Positions 1-9,119 of a stretch of 64,000 nt of DNA are shown one piece after another. The translations under genes were made by a program, and so were the position numbers. A model generated the notes under the pieces. It had not been told where the DNA came from and searched no databases. It saw only the letters and a list, made by a program, of their open reading frames with translations. Source of the DNA: Proteus alimentorum (GTDB lineage: Bacteria; Pseudomonadota; Gammaproteobacteria; Enterobacterales; Enterobacteriaceae); the NCBI RefSeq assembly GCF_002607735.1, contig NZ_NBVR01000026.1:216800-280799 (forward strand), given 5' to 3'. Position 1 is the stretch's first letter. Each line of letters starts with the position of its first letter.

Positions 1-1
1 G

Positions 2-997
2 TTCGCGGGTATTCCTTTTGAGGGAGAACTCCCTGCTGGACAATGTGTGCGTATTATGACAGGGGCAATGGTTCCTGCTGGTGTTGATACTGTCATTATG
101 CAAGAAGAAGCTGAAGTGACTGAACAGGGTGTTCGTTTTTTACAACCCGCGAAGAAAGGCCAGAATATTCGCCGTATTGGTGAAGATATAAAAGAAAACG
201 ACATTGTATTACCTGCTGGTACTAAGCTTTCAACAGCGCAATTACCTTTAATTGCCTCTTTAGGTGTGGCAACCGTACAAGTTTATCGTCGTTTAAAAGT
301 GGCTGTTTTCTCAACGGGTGATGAATTACAAACCATCGGACAGCCATTAAAAGCGGGGCAAATTTATGATACCAACCGCTTTGCGGTACGTTTAATGCTT
401 GAAAAACTAGGCTGTGAAGTTCTAGATTTAGGCGTTATTCCTGATTCACCGGAAAAACTACGCGAAACCTTTAAAAAGGCTGATCAAGAAGCAGATTTAG
501 TGATCAGCAGTGGTGGTGTTTCTGTGGGCGAAGCCGATTACACCAAACAAATTCTTGATGAAATTGGTGAAATTGGTTTTTGGAAGCTTGCCATTAAACC
601 GGGAAAACCTTTTGCTTTTGGTCGATTACATAATGCATGGTTCTGCGGTTTACCGGGTAACCCAGTATCAGCCACTGTGACATTCTATCAATTGGTTCAA
701 CCGTTAATTGCACGCCTCTCTGGTTTTAGCCAATGGAAAGCACCGCAACGTTTCCAAGCGATTGCACAATCTCCATTGAAAAAATCAGCGGGTCGCCTTG
801 ATTTTCAACGTGGTATTGCAAGTATTAATGCAAATGGCGTATGGCAAGTGGAAACATCTGGACACCAAGGATCACATGTTTATAGCTCCTTTAGTGTCGC
901 TAACTGTTTTATCGTTTTAGAGCGTGAGCGCGGTAAAATTGCGGCTGGCGAAACGGTGACTATCGAGCTATTTAATTCTCTATTAAAAAGTGAATAG
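2..997 (+). CDS. moeA: Molybdopterin molybdenumtransferase MoeA (5' end missing)
   Basis: MoeA inserts molybdate into adenylated molybdopterin, the last step of molybdenum cofactor synthesis in the cytoplasm. The frame is open from base 2, and the residues before the first possible start (the GTG at 47) are typical MoeA sequence ([10 protein letters not shown], then [20 protein letters not shown]). The true start therefore lies left of the window, and about 331 C-terminal residues are present against roughly 410 in the family. Visible motifs are the MoCF-binding STGDEL, the [12 protein letters not shown] loop and GLPGNPVSA. The stop is 5 bases before moeB, so the two genes form one operon. 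The identification is firm; nothing can be said about the promoter. Confidence 0.95.
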   Translation, partial: FAGIPFEGELPAGQCVRIMTGAMVPAGVDTVIMQEEAEVTEQGVRFLQPAKKGQNIRRIGEDIKENDIVLPAGTKLSTAQLPLIASLGVATVQVYRRLKVAVFSTGDELQTIGQPLKAGQIYDTNRFAVRLMLEKLGCEVLDLGVIPDSPEKLRETFKKADQEADLVISSGGVSVGEADYTKQILDEIGEIGFWKLAIKPGKPFAFGRLHNAWFCGLPGNPVSATVTFYQLVQPLIARLSGFSQWKAPQRFQAIAQSPLKKSAGRLDFQRGIASINANGVWQVETSGHQGSHVYSSFSVANCFIVLERERGKIAAGETVTIELFNSLLKSE

Positions 998-1002
998 CCT
1001 TT

Positions 1003-1770
1003 ATGAGTATTGAATTAACCGATGAAGAAACGCTACGTTACAATCGCCAGATTGTATTAAGGGGCTTTGATTTTGATGGCCAAGAAGCACTGAAAAGTGC
1101 TTCTGTATTGATTGTTGGCGCTGGTGGCTTAGGGTGTAGTGCTTCACAATATCTTACAGCCGCAGGTGTAGGAAAACTCACATTATTAGATTTTGATACG
1201 GTTTCCCTTTCCAATCTTCAGCGTCAAATTCTTCATCGTGACGCCACGATTGGTCAACCTAAAGTACTCTCTGCAAAAACAACATTAGAAGCCATTAATC
1301 CTCATGTCACGATAGAAACCGTTGATGCATTACTTGAAGATGAAGCGTTAGCGGAGCTTATTAGCCACCATAATATGGTTATGGATTGCACTGATAATGT
1401 GACAGTACGTGAGCAACTTAATCGCCTCTGCTTTCATCAGAAAAAACCGCTCGTTTCTGGGGCAGCGATTCGAATGGAAGGCCAAATCAGTGTATTCACC
1501 TATCAAGATGATGAGCCTTGCTATCGCTGTTTAAGTCATCTTTTTGGTGATAATGCGTTAAGTTGTGTTGAAGCCGGTATAATGGCACCTGTAGTCGGCA
1601 CAATTGGCACATTACAAGCCGTTGAAGCTATTAAATTACTTACTGGCTACGGTGAAAATTTACAGGGTAAGGTATTGATGTTTGATGCCATGCGAATGCA
1701 ATTTCGTGAATTCAAATTACCTAAAAATCCACATTGTGAAGTGTGTTCTGCCAATTCAACCGATAACTAA
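1003..1770 (+). CDS. moeB: Molybdopterin-synthase adenylyltransferase MoeB
   Basis: MoeB adenylates the C-terminal Gly-Gly of MoaD (encoded in this window at 37802-38047) so that the small subunit can receive sulfur. The 255-aa protein has the E1-like Rossmann signature GAGGLGC near residue 40, the conserved RYNRQIVL start, MDCTDN near residue 130, and two CxxC pairs (CYRC, CEVC) for the structural zinc. Length is normal for the family. It follows moeA by 5 bases. A stem-loop 18 bases after the stop probably ends the operon. ThiF is the closest alternative, but the moeA context makes MoeB much more likely. Confidence 0.95.
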   Translation: MSIELTDEETLRYNRQIVLRGFDFDGQEALKSASVLIVGAGGLGCSASQYLTAAGVGKLTLLDFDTVSLSNLQRQILHRDATIGQPKVLSAKTTLEAINPHVTIETVDALLEDEALAELISHHNMVMDCTDNVTVREQLNRLCFHQKKPLVSGAAIRMEGQISVFTYQDDEPCYRCLSHLFGDNALSCVEAGIMAPVVGTIGTLQAVEAIKLLTGYGENLQGKVLMFDAMRMQFREFKLPKNPHCEVCSANSTDN

Positions 1771-1787
1771 CCGCTTTCTATCCTAGA

Positions 1788-1825
1788 TAGGGTAAGTCTA
1801 ACTTCTTTAAACTTACCTTATTTTC
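1788..1825 (+). terminator. Probable terminator of moeAB
   Basis: GGTAAGT (1791-1797) pairs with ACTTACC (1811-1817), followed by TTATTTT. The stem is short but well placed after moeB. Confidence 0.55.
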
Positions 1826-2037
1826 TCTCAAAGACAGCGCTATTAATCTGTTTTCAAGCATTTTTATCGCCTTATAAGTCGTATTTTTCGTTAAGTTGAT
1901 GTAACAAGCTTGTAGTATTCACTTTGATTTAATTCTACTATGACCGCCCGCGTCAAAACGCAATAGGATCCTCTATAAGCAAAATAATCATTTAAGCACG
2001 CATTCTACGTGCTAAAAAAGCAATACAAGGTAGAAAA

Positions 2038-3738
2038 ATGACATTTCAAATTGCAGACACTCTCTATTACAACGGACTTATTTACACCGCCGATCATCAT
2101 AATAATATTGTTGATGCTATCGCGATCAGCCAAGGTGTTATTATTGCTTCAGGTAAAAAAGAGGGGTTACTTTCTTACTGTAATGAAAATACTGAGCAGA
2201 TTGATTTACAGGGAAGAATGGCCATGCCAGGCATTATTGATGCACATATGCACCCATTCTGGGGAGGCACAACGCTAGCGGGTTGCCATCTTGATTATCA
2301 ATCACTCTCTATCGATGACATTTTATTCCATATTCAAAAATACCTTGATGAAAACTTTATTGATAGTGATACCGAATGGTTAAAAGTCTCCGCATGGTAT
2401 CGCGAGGGTATGCAACCTGAAGGCGTGCAAATGACACGTTATCACCTTGATACCTTAAATACGACTCGCCCTATTTTGCTATTTTCTAGCGATTGCCATA
2501 GTGTTCTTGCTAATTCTCGTGCTTTAGCGTTGTTAAATATCACCGCTGAAACTCCCGATCCGCCTGATGGAAACATTGAACGTGATGGTGATAGAACACC
2601 TATTGGTATTCTTGAAGATGCGCCAGCAATGCAAGCCATTGACAACTTACCGCCACTGACTGAAGCTCAAAATTTACAGATAGCTCGTCATGTTCAAAAG
2701 TTATTAAATGAACAAGGCGTGACCACCATTATGGATGCACGAGTAGGTGAGCCTCAATTACGTGCCTTTAATACATTAAGAAAAGCAGGCGAACTAACGC
2801 TTCGCGTAGAAAATGCCGTTGAAATCACGCCAGATGATGTACCTTGTATTGAAGATATTCCAAACGCGGTACGCCATGCTACCACTCGATTTTCACAATG
2901 GCATCAAATCAGTAATGGCGCGCAACCCAGTGTTGCGATCCGCCATATCAAACTTTTCCTTGATGGTGTATTACAAGCGCCGATTATGACAGCACGTTTA
3001 CACTCACCTTATCGTATTAATGTTGGCACTGATGATACGCCACACTGGCAAAACTCTGAACATATTGGCGATCTCTATTTCTCACCTGAGATTTTAACGC
3101 CATTAGTCACAGAAATTGCCCGCGCGGGTTATCACCCTCATATTCATACCGTTGCCGAAGGTGCCATTAGTACAGCTCTTGATGCGATTAGTGCAATGCG
3201 CAAAGCCTTACCTGAAAAAGACATAAGACCGGGACTTGCACATAATGAATTGATGTGTGAAAAAGATTACGCCCGTTTTACACAACTAAAAGCCTACCCT
3301 TTTCTCTCCTTCCAATGGGCGGCTGCAGAACAGAGCAATATCGAAAAAGATATTGAAATGTTGGGGAAATCTCGCTGCGATTATTTAGAGACTGCTGGCA
3401 AGTTTATTGATGCTGGCGTTACTGTTGCTTTCGGGAGCGATTGGCCGATTGATCCACTTAATGAATGGTACGATTTTAAAGTCGCGATGACTCGCCAAAA
3501 AGATGCAGCAAGCCCACGCCTTGATAATGATCGTAACCTTACGTTAATTGAAGTCCTACGCGCAGCGACCATTAATGCTGCTCAGGCATTAGATATGGAT
3601 AAACACATTGGATCATTAGAAGTCGGAAAATTTGCCGATTTTATTGTATTAGATAGAAACTTGTTTGAAATATCGGCAGAAGATGTTGAAAATGTCAGGG
3701 TATTGTGTACGATCATTGCGGGGAAACCCACAATTTAG
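2038..3738 (+). CDS. YtcJ-type metal-dependent amidohydrolase
   Basis: A 566-aa member of the amidohydrolase family-3 (YtcJ-like) group, a TIM-barrel metal hydrolase of unknown substrate. Metal-binding motifs are visible in order: DAHMHPF near residue 67, HIHTVAEG near residue 370, a HNEL segment near residue 400 and FGSDWP near residue 465. The C-terminal part (ADFIVLDRNLFEI) is the usual small composite beta-domain. No signal peptide is seen. The ATG at 2038 has an AAGGTAG ribosome site just upstream. The gene is transcribed alone: a terminator-like hairpin lies before it and another after it. Family relatives hydrolyse amides or formyl groups; substrate cannot be read from sequence. Confidence 0.85.
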   Translation: MTFQIADTLYYNGLIYTADHHNNIVDAIAISQGVIIASGKKEGLLSYCNENTEQIDLQGRMAMPGIIDAHMHPFWGGTTLAGCHLDYQSLSIDDILFHIQKYLDENFIDSDTEWLKVSAWYREGMQPEGVQMTRYHLDTLNTTRPILLFSSDCHSVLANSRALALLNITAETPDPPDGNIERDGDRTPIGILEDAPAMQAIDNLPPLTEAQNLQIARHVQKLLNEQGVTTIMDARVGEPQLRAFNTLRKAGELTLRVENAVEITPDDVPCIEDIPNAVRHATTRFSQWHQISNGAQPSVAIRHIKLFLDGVLQAPIMTARLHSPYRINVGTDDTPHWQNSEHIGDLYFSPEILTPLVTEIARAGYHPHIHTVAEGAISTALDAISAMRKALPEKDIRPGLAHNELMCEKDYARFTQLKAYPFLSFQWAAAEQSNIEKDIEMLGKSRCDYLETAGKFIDAGVTVAFGSDWPIDPLNEWYDFKVAMTRQKDAASPRLDNDRNLTLIEVLRAATINAAQALDMDKHIGSLEVGKFADFIVLDRNLFEISAEDVENVRVLCTIIAGKPTI

Positions 3739-3753
3739 CTGAATAATATAATT

Positions 3754-3787
3754 AATAAACCCGCCTTTAAAGCGGGTTTATTTTTAT
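3754..3787. terminator. Bidirectional terminator
   Basis: AATAAACCCGC (3754-3764) pairs with GCGGGTTTATT (3772-3782), followed by TTTT. It sits between the convergent amidohydrolase and GNAT genes and can serve both. Confidence 0.85.
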
Positions 3788-3829
3788 CTATGCACTTAAT
3801 CCTATGAGAATTAACGTAAATTTGTCCTG

Positions 3830-4294
3830 TTATAAAGCAATAGCCATTACTGTGCTCACTTCTTTTAATCCTTCACGTTCGTAAAAACGTTTAGCTGCAC
3901 CATTTTCAGCTAATACTGATAACTCAAGATGTGTCATTTTCTCTGATTTAGCCCACTCTTTCATTGCGGTCAACAATAAACGCCCCACGCCTTGGCTACG
4001 TACCGTAGGATCAGTAACGATATCGTAAATATAAGCATATTTACGTTGAACTAAACAATTAAACAGAGGGGTTTCTTGAATTTGTGCCATGCTAAATCCA
4101 ACCACTTTACCGTCTAGATCTGCCACTAAAAGATGAAACTTATTATTTTTTATTCCATTAATAATAAATGCTTCATCTTGCTTACCCGGTTTTAATCGAT
4201 CAGGTTGTAAATTCGCCATTTCATTAAATAAGTAAGTGTAAAGCGTATTAATTTCTTCTACATCAGACAAAATTGCTTTTCTTATTATTATCAT
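3830..4294 (-). CDS. GNAT-family N-acetyltransferase
   Basis: A 154-aa single-domain acetyltransferase that would use acetyl-CoA. The acetyl-CoA pyrophosphate loop is visible as VRSQGVGRLLL around residues 98-108, and the C-terminal NGAAKRFYEREG segment is typical of the fold. AGGT precedes the ATG at 4294. It starts 10 bases after the LOG-family gene on the same strand, so they are probably cotranscribed. The acceptor substrate is unknown. Confidence 0.85.
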   Translation of the reverse strand: MIIIRKAILSDVEEINTLYTYLFNEMANLQPDRLKPGKQDEAFIINGIKNNKFHLLVADLDGKVVGFSMAQIQETPLFNCLVQRKYAYIYDIVTDPTVRSQGVGRLLLTAMKEWAKSEKMTHLELSVLAENGAAKRFYEREGLKEVSTVMAIAL

Positions 4295-4304
4295 TTTTTT
4301 ACCT

Positions 4305-4883
4305 TTATTTGTTGTAGGTTTTTACAGGAGGCGCAATATACGTTTCAAATTTATCTAAAAGTTGAATAGGACATTGTTCCACAATCGCCATATTCCGGTA
4401 TTTTTCATGTAAGAATTGTTCATCTGCCATTTTATCAATCATCATTAATAATGGAGAATAGAACTGATTGATATTCAGTAAGCCTAATGGTTTTTGATGC
4501 AACCCAATTTGGCTCCACGTAAAGACTTCACTAAACTCTTCTAATGTACCAAAGCCACCGGGTAAAGCGACAAAACCATCAGCCAATTCAATCATTTTGC
4601 TTTTACGCTGATGCATTGTTTCAACAACATGCAATTCGGTCAGATTCTTATGTGAAATTTCACGCCCTTCTAATAATACGGGAATAACACCAATTACCTT
4701 TCCGCCCTCGGCTAATACAGTATCAGCGAGAGTGCCCATAATGCCAACACTGGCACCACCATAAATTAAGGTAATATTACGTTTAACCAGCTCTTTGGCA
4801 AAAATAATTGCTTGTTCTTTATAAATAGGTGAAGCCCCTAAACTAGAACCACAATACACTGCGATAGATTTTATTTTACTCAT
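4305..4883 (-). CDS. LOG-family (TIGR00730) nucleotide 5'-monophosphate phosphoribohydrolase
   Basis: 192-aa LOG family protein with the hallmark PGGFGTLEE motif near residue 108 and an N-terminal Rossmann strand (SIAVYCGSS) with GGASVGIMG near residue 42. Family members release the base from nucleoside 5'-monophosphates (the cytokinin-activating LOG enzymes) or act on other purine/pyrimidine nucleotides. In bacteria the physiological substrate is often unclear. It is first in a two-gene unit with the GNAT gene. The start at 4883 gives normal family length. Confidence 0.88.
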   Translation of the reverse strand: MSKIKSIAVYCGSSLGASPIYKEQAIIFAKELVKRNITLIYGGASVGIMGTLADTVLAEGGKVIGVIPVLLEGREISHKNLTELHVVETMHQRKSKMIELADGFVALPGGFGTLEEFSEVFTWSQIGLHQKPLGLLNINQFYSPLLMMIDKMADEQFLHEKYRNMAIVEQCPIQLLDKFETYIAPPVKTYNK

Positions 4884-5218
4884 TTTTTATTCTCATTTAG
4901 CTAGTTAAAACGAGCTTGAAATTATACTGAAGGTACTTTTAATAAAAAAGGTTAAAAAAAGTGTTTTTACGCTTTTTATCGCATATATATATTTAATCAT
5001 TATTAATACTTATATTTATGAGAAGTTATTTTTTATTTTATTAAAAATGAAATAATTTTTATTTTAGCTAATCTCACTCGACTAAATTAAAATAAAAAAT
5101 ATTTATTAATGAATAGCTATATTAAAGCTGGTGATTTTATTTTATATTATATTATGCGATCCTTTGTTATCTACTAACAGAGAACACATACAATTGATTA
5201 TTGATGAGGTTTTATAGG
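4884..5218. other. AT-rich divergent intergenic region
   Basis: 335 bases between the divergent LOG gene and rhtA, dominated by A/T runs. It must hold both promoters, but I see no operator, repeat or RNA gene that I can defend. Confidence 0.6.
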
Positions 5219-6112
5219 ATGTTGTCAGCCAGACACTCAGCTAAATTACAGGTATTTTACCCTGTACTTCTTTTGCTTCTCTCCATGCTTTCAATTCAAA
5301 GTGGCGCATCCCTTGCTAAAAGCCTATTTCCTGTTATTGGTGCTCCAGCTGTAACGGCGTTACGTCTATTATTGGGTACATTGATCCTCTTTTTTATTTT
5401 TAAACCGTGGCGACTCAAGTTTACTCGAGAATCAATTATGCCACTGTTTTTATATGGTTTATCGTTAGGAGCAATGAATTACCTTTTCTACCTCGCGCTT
5501 GAAACCATTCCTTTAGGTATCGCTGTTGCCCTTGAATTTACAGGCCCTCTAGCTGTTGCTATGTTTTCATCGCGCAGAGCCATCGACTTTTTATGGATAA
5601 TTTTAGTCATTGCAGGATTAGGGTTATTGCTCCCTATTGGGGATAATATTCATGATGGCCTTGATCCACTAGGTATGCTTTACGCCTTAGGTGCAGGTGT
5701 GGGTTGGGCATTATATATTGTCTTCGGACAACGTGCAGGAAAAGGCTATGGTGCTGCAACTGTCTCTGTGGGTTCATTAATTGCCGCATTTATTTTTGTG
5801 CCTATTGGTATGTTACAAAGTAGCCCTGACATTATGTTTAGCTGGTCAATTTTACCTGTTGCATTAGCTATTGCGATTTTATCAACCGCGTTCCCCTATA
5901 CTTTAGAAATGATTGCTCTTACACGTTTACCGGCCAAAACATTCGGTACTTTAATGAGCTTAGAGCCTTGTATGGGTGCCTTTATCGGTATTATTTTCTT
6001 ACACGAACATTTGACATTAATTCAATGGATTGCCCTTGCCTTTATTGTATTAGCCTCTATTGGTTCAACAGCAACCATGAAAAGCAAAACCAAAATTGAG
6101 GAAGTAAAATAG
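5219..6112 (+). CDS. rhtA: Threonine/homoserine exporter RhtA (DMT superfamily)
   Basis: Inner-membrane exporter of threonine, homoserine and related amino acids; ten hydrophobic segments in two EamA repeats. The N-terminal stretch SIQSGASLAKSLFP and TALRLLLGTLIL closely match E. coli RhtA. I place the start at the ATG 5219, because GAGG at 5206-5209 lies 9 bases before it; in-frame TTG 5201 and ATG 5204 overlap that ribosome site. The rhtA-dps order is as in E. coli apart from ompX, which is absent here. A strong hairpin follows the gene. Confidence 0.93.
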   Translation: MLSARHSAKLQVFYPVLLLLLSMLSIQSGASLAKSLFPVIGAPAVTALRLLLGTLILFFIFKPWRLKFTRESIMPLFLYGLSLGAMNYLFYLALETIPLGIAVALEFTGPLAVAMFSSRRAIDFLWIILVIAGLGLLLPIGDNIHDGLDPLGMLYALGAGVGWALYIVFGQRAGKGYGAATVSVGSLIAAFIFVPIGMLQSSPDIMFSWSILPVALAIAILSTAFPYTLEMIALTRLPAKTFGTLMSLEPCMGAFIGIIFLHEHLTLIQWIALAFIVLASIGSTATMKSKTKIEEVK

Positions 6113-6154
6113 ATATTTAACTCATTTTACTCAGTAAGAAATAAATATTAATTT

Positions 6155-6182
6155 AAAAAGGATCTTATGATCCTTTTTACTT
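6155..6182 (+). terminator. rhtA terminator
   Basis: AAAAAGGATC (6155-6164), loop TTAT, GATCCTTTTT (6169-6178): a 10-bp perfect stem with a U-tract. Confidence 0.85.
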
Positions 6183-6270
6183 ATTAAATAATAACTTTAC
6201 TGACCTATCATTGCTATTTTTCGCTCATTGTCTTACCCTAAATAGGTTATTTCGATAGATTAGATTTTTT

Positions 6271-6307
6271 TAATAGATGACCTATCAATTTAATAGTATC
6301 AATCGAT
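6271..6307 (+). promoter_or_regulatory. Candidate OxyR site upstream of dps
   Basis: Four tetranucleotides occur with exact 7-base spacing: TAAT-N7-CTAT-N7-ATAG-N7-CGAT. This compares with the OxyR consensus ATAG-N7-CTAT-N7-ATAG-N7-CTAT. The inner two are exact and the last has one mismatch. It ends 80 bases before the dps start. E. coli dps is a known OxyR target, which supports the reading. Confidence 0.55.
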
Positions 6308-6387
6308 AAGACTAACCATTAATAATTCACTATCATGATTAACAGAAATTAAGATATTGAGTTATTAATTATTTAGGGAGAACGATT

Positions 6388-6894
6388 ATGAGTACTGCTA
6401 AATTAGTCAAATCCACACCTTCAACTCTGCTCTATACCCGTAATAACCTCGATGACAGCGTAAAACTACACGCGATTGAATTATTGCAACAGATGGTGAC
6501 GCAGTTTATCGACCTATCTCTCATCACAAAACAAGCGCACTGGAATATGCGTGGCAGAAACTTTATTTCTGTTCATGAGATGGTTGACGGCTTCCGCGAT
6601 ACCATTAATCAGCACACCGATGAGTTTGCAGAGCGTATTGTTCAATTAGGTGGCACTGTATTAGGTACTGCACAAGTGGTGAGTAAGAAAACACCATTGA
6701 AAGCTTATCCTCTGGATATCCACGATGTGCAAGATCACCTAAAAGCATTGGCCGATCGTTATGCTGTTGTTGCTAATGATATTCGTAAAGCGATTGACGA
6801 AGTTGAAGACGAAGATACCGCAGATATGTTTACTGCCGCATCGCGTGATCTTGATAAATTCTTATGGTTCATTGAAGCCAATATTGAAAATTAA
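6388..6894 (+). CDS. dps: DNA-binding ferritin-like protein Dps
   Basis: Dps binds the nucleoid non-specifically and oxidises Fe(II) with H2O2, protecting DNA in stationary phase and oxidative stress. The 168-aa protein has the family length. The ferroxidase signature is seen as KQAHWNMRG (His near residue 51) followed by the [22 protein letters not shown] helix split over residues 64-85, with the Asp/Glu ligands. The Lys-containing flexible N-terminus (STAKLVKS) is the DNA-binding tail. AGGGAG precedes the ATG. It is a single gene between two hairpins, and an OxyR-like site lies upstream. Confidence 0.97.
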   Translation: MSTAKLVKSTPSTLLYTRNNLDDSVKLHAIELLQQMVTQFIDLSLITKQAHWNMRGRNFISVHEMVDGFRDTINQHTDEFAERIVQLGGTVLGTAQVVSKKTPLKAYPLDIHDVQDHLKALADRYAVVANDIRKAIDEVEDEDTADMFTAASRDLDKFLWFIEANIEN

Positions 6895-6926
6895 TTTACA
6901 TGTCGCCATACATTGTTAATAACGAA

Positions 6927-6957
6927 AAAGGCTGTCATCTAAGACAGCCTTTTTCTA
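6927..6957. terminator. Bidirectional terminator between dps and the TonB receptor
   Basis: AGGCTGTC (6929-6936) and GACAGCCT (6943-6950) form the stem. T-runs follow on both strands, so it can end dps (plus) and the receptor gene (minus). Confidence 0.85.
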
Positions 6958-6985
6958 TTTTCTATTTTCTATTTTCTATTTTCTA
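6951..6985. repeat. Heptanucleotide tandem repeat (TTTTCTA)x5
   Basis: Five perfect copies of a 7-bp unit, starting in the U-tract of the terminator and ending 5 bases before the stop codon of the receptor gene. It is non-coding, so slippage would alter only the distance between stop codon and terminator. Confidence 0.9.
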
Positions 6986-6990
6986 TTTAG

Positions 6991-9024
6991 CTAAAATTTA
7001 TAGACAACACCCGCATTAACGCTAAAACCATTTCCTGGAAAAAGTAAGGCATCATTTTTATTCACACTTGGATTAGCTAACGTACTTGCCGCATAGCGTT
7101 TATTCGTTATATTGTCTAAATTCAAATAAGTAGACCATTGATTATCATATTGATAATGTGCATTAAATCCTAATAATGCATAGGGTTTACTCTTTTGAAT
7201 ATTAAAATGGTTACCATGATCGACAGCAACATTTGTGGGTGACCAATACACTGTAGGGCCGAATCTTAATCCATTTAATTGATAGTTAATTTCACCCGAA
7301 ATAAGATTTCTAGGAACGCCTGCAATATATTTGCGATTATATTCCCCGCCCATAAAACGAAAATCATTATACGTCCATGTTGCTCGATAAAGAATATCGC
7401 CTATTGAAAGTGGTTGAATTGCATCTAAACCTAATTCCACACCTTGATGGCGTGTTTTTTCTGGATAATTATAAATATCAACAATATTCCCATCGGTGTC
7501 ATGCGAAGTGATATATTCATCTTTAACAAGGCTGCGATAAAATACCGCACTTAAACTTATGTTGTCGGTTAATTCAATATCACTACCAATTTCAAAACTG
7601 GTTGCTTTTTGAGGCGAAAGTTTTAACAGATTGACCTTATTTAACGGTACCTTAGGATTAATAATATCATTAAAAGAAGCTGGCTCTTGGCTCATACTGA
7701 CATTAGCAAATAAGCGTGTATTGTAATTAGGATACCAAATCAGCCCAACTTTAGGTGTTAAGAAATTAAAGGATTGTTCAAGGGAGTTATGGCTCGAAAA
7801 TACATCTCTTTTCGCATGAGTTCCTTTTATATCCAAATTAAACAATACACTATGACTAATATGTATTCCTGCGCCTAAAGATGCATAGATATTTTCAGCA
7901 CGTCCATCATATCGTCCTAACCAGCCTTTTGGATTTTTCTCAATATCATCTTTCATTATCGAATGATCCCAAGCTAACGCGGCACGATAACTAATATGCT
8001 GAGTTTCTAATTTATAATTAAATTGAGCGCCTTTAGTGTAATAATTTACAAATTGATAATGGCTAGGCGTTTTAAAATTATCGTGTGTTTGTGAATACCA
8101 CCATCCAAATTGGATATCCTGAGCACCACTATTCCATGTCGATTTATTGGCTATACGCAATTGTTCGACATTCCTATGAGGATCTTTTTTCTTAATAGCA
8201 GGTAATACGCTTTTCGGATCATCGGTAAGCATTTGTGATGTTGCAGGACCAGGAACATCAAAACGCAAATCAGTCCAATTAATCCATGTTCTATTTTCAA
8301 AGTTATCTGAGGTATACCCAAGTGTTGAGCGCATTGTTTTACGCTGAGAAGCTGAATGCTCACGATAACCATCATAATGGTCATAGCTTAGGCTTATTCT
8401 GGCATCAATAGGATGATTATCACCATAACCCCCTAATGCCATTTGTAAACCTTGACGCCCAAAAGAACCTTGCTCATAACGTAATTGGTTTTGGTTATCT
8501 CGTCCTGTATAGGTGATAAAATCAAGCTCACCGCCTAAGTTATTGCTTTGCAATTGTGTGCTATTTGCACCACGGCGAAGACTAATAAATTGTGCATCTC
8601 GTACATCAACCATACTGGAGTGAAAACTGCCATCGGCTTCATTGAGGGGCAGTCCATCTTGTAGTAACAATACCCCTCTAGAAAGTGGTGCACTTTGAAC
8701 GCCTGAACCTCGGATACTTAAACGGGGTTGATCTAATCCACCAAATAAACTTTGTATCACAACACCGGGTTGATTTTTTAAGGCATCATTCAATGTTAAT
8801 AAGCGGTTTTCATGATCAACAGTGATTAAGTTTGTTCCACCAGCAATATCACTTATTTTTTCAGATTCAATTTTATAAATACGATTTGACGTATTATCTT
8901 CTTTTTGTCCACTGACAATAATGTGTTCTGATTTATTTTCATCTACTTGGGCATAACTGCATATGGGTGTAATCGAAAGCAAAGAGGATGAAATAAACCA
9001 TAAAGATTTTTTTAAAATAGGCAT
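6991..9024 (-). CDS. TonB-dependent outer-membrane receptor (FecA-like), substrate unknown
   Basis: 677-aa receptor that would import a metal chelate or similar ligand across the outer membrane using TonB. From the ATG at 9024 it begins with a signal peptide (PILKKSLWFISSSLL, cleavage near SYA-Q). A plug domain follows with LNDALKNQPGVVIQ, then RLSIRGSGVQ and LLQDGLPLNEADG. A beta-barrel ends in the usual aromatic (VVYKF). Upstream in-frame ATG 9111 is rejected because it falls inside the terminator of the preceding operon. No Fur box is convincing in the 60-base leader. The next gene upstream belongs to a hydrogenase operon, but the terminator separates the two. Confidence 0.9.
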   Translation of the reverse strand: MPILKKSLWFISSSLLSITPICSYAQVDENKSEHIIVSGQKEDNTSNRIYKIESEKISDIAGGTNLITVDHENRLLTLNDALKNQPGVVIQSLFGGLDQPRLSIRGSGVQSAPLSRGVLLLQDGLPLNEADGSFHSSMVDVRDAQFISLRRGANSTQLQSNNLGGELDFITYTGRDNQNQLRYEQGSFGRQGLQMALGGYGDNHPIDARISLSYDHYDGYREHSASQRKTMRSTLGYTSDNFENRTWINWTDLRFDVPGPATSQMLTDDPKSVLPAIKKKDPHRNVEQLRIANKSTWNSGAQDIQFGWWYSQTHDNFKTPSHYQFVNYYTKGAQFNYKLETQHISYRAALAWDHSIMKDDIEKNPKGWLGRYDGRAENIYASLGAGIHISHSVLFNLDIKGTHAKRDVFSSHNSLEQSFNFLTPKVGLIWYPNYNTRLFANVSMSQEPASFNDIINPKVPLNKVNLLKLSPQKATSFEIGSDIELTDNISLSAVFYRSLVKDEYITSHDTDGNIVDIYNYPEKTRHQGVELGLDAIQPLSIGDILYRATWTYNDFRFMGGEYNRKYIAGVPRNLISGEINYQLNGLRFGPTVYWSPTNVAVDHGNHFNIQKSKPYALLGFNAHYQYDNQWSTYLNLDNITNKRYAASTLANPSVNKNDALLFPGNGFSVNAGVVYKF

Positions 9025-9083
9025 ATTTATCGTTCTGTTTATTGTTAAAGGAAAAAATAAAAATATTTTTTGGATTTTATTGA

Positions 9084-9112
9084 TAAAAAAATGCCCAATA
9101 AAATTGGGCATT
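9084..9112 (-). terminator. Terminator of the hydrogenase operon
   Basis: On the minus strand TGCCCAAT, a 3-base loop and ATTGGGCA are followed by seven T. It lies 8 bases after the stop of the NrfD-type gene and separates the operon from the TonB receptor. Confidence 0.9.
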
Positions 9113-9119
9113 AAATTAA

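Noticed and set aside
9024..9087. Fur box in the leader of the TonB receptor
   Set aside because: The 60-base leader is AT-rich, but no 19-bp GATAATGATAATCATTATC-like dyad is visible on either strand.
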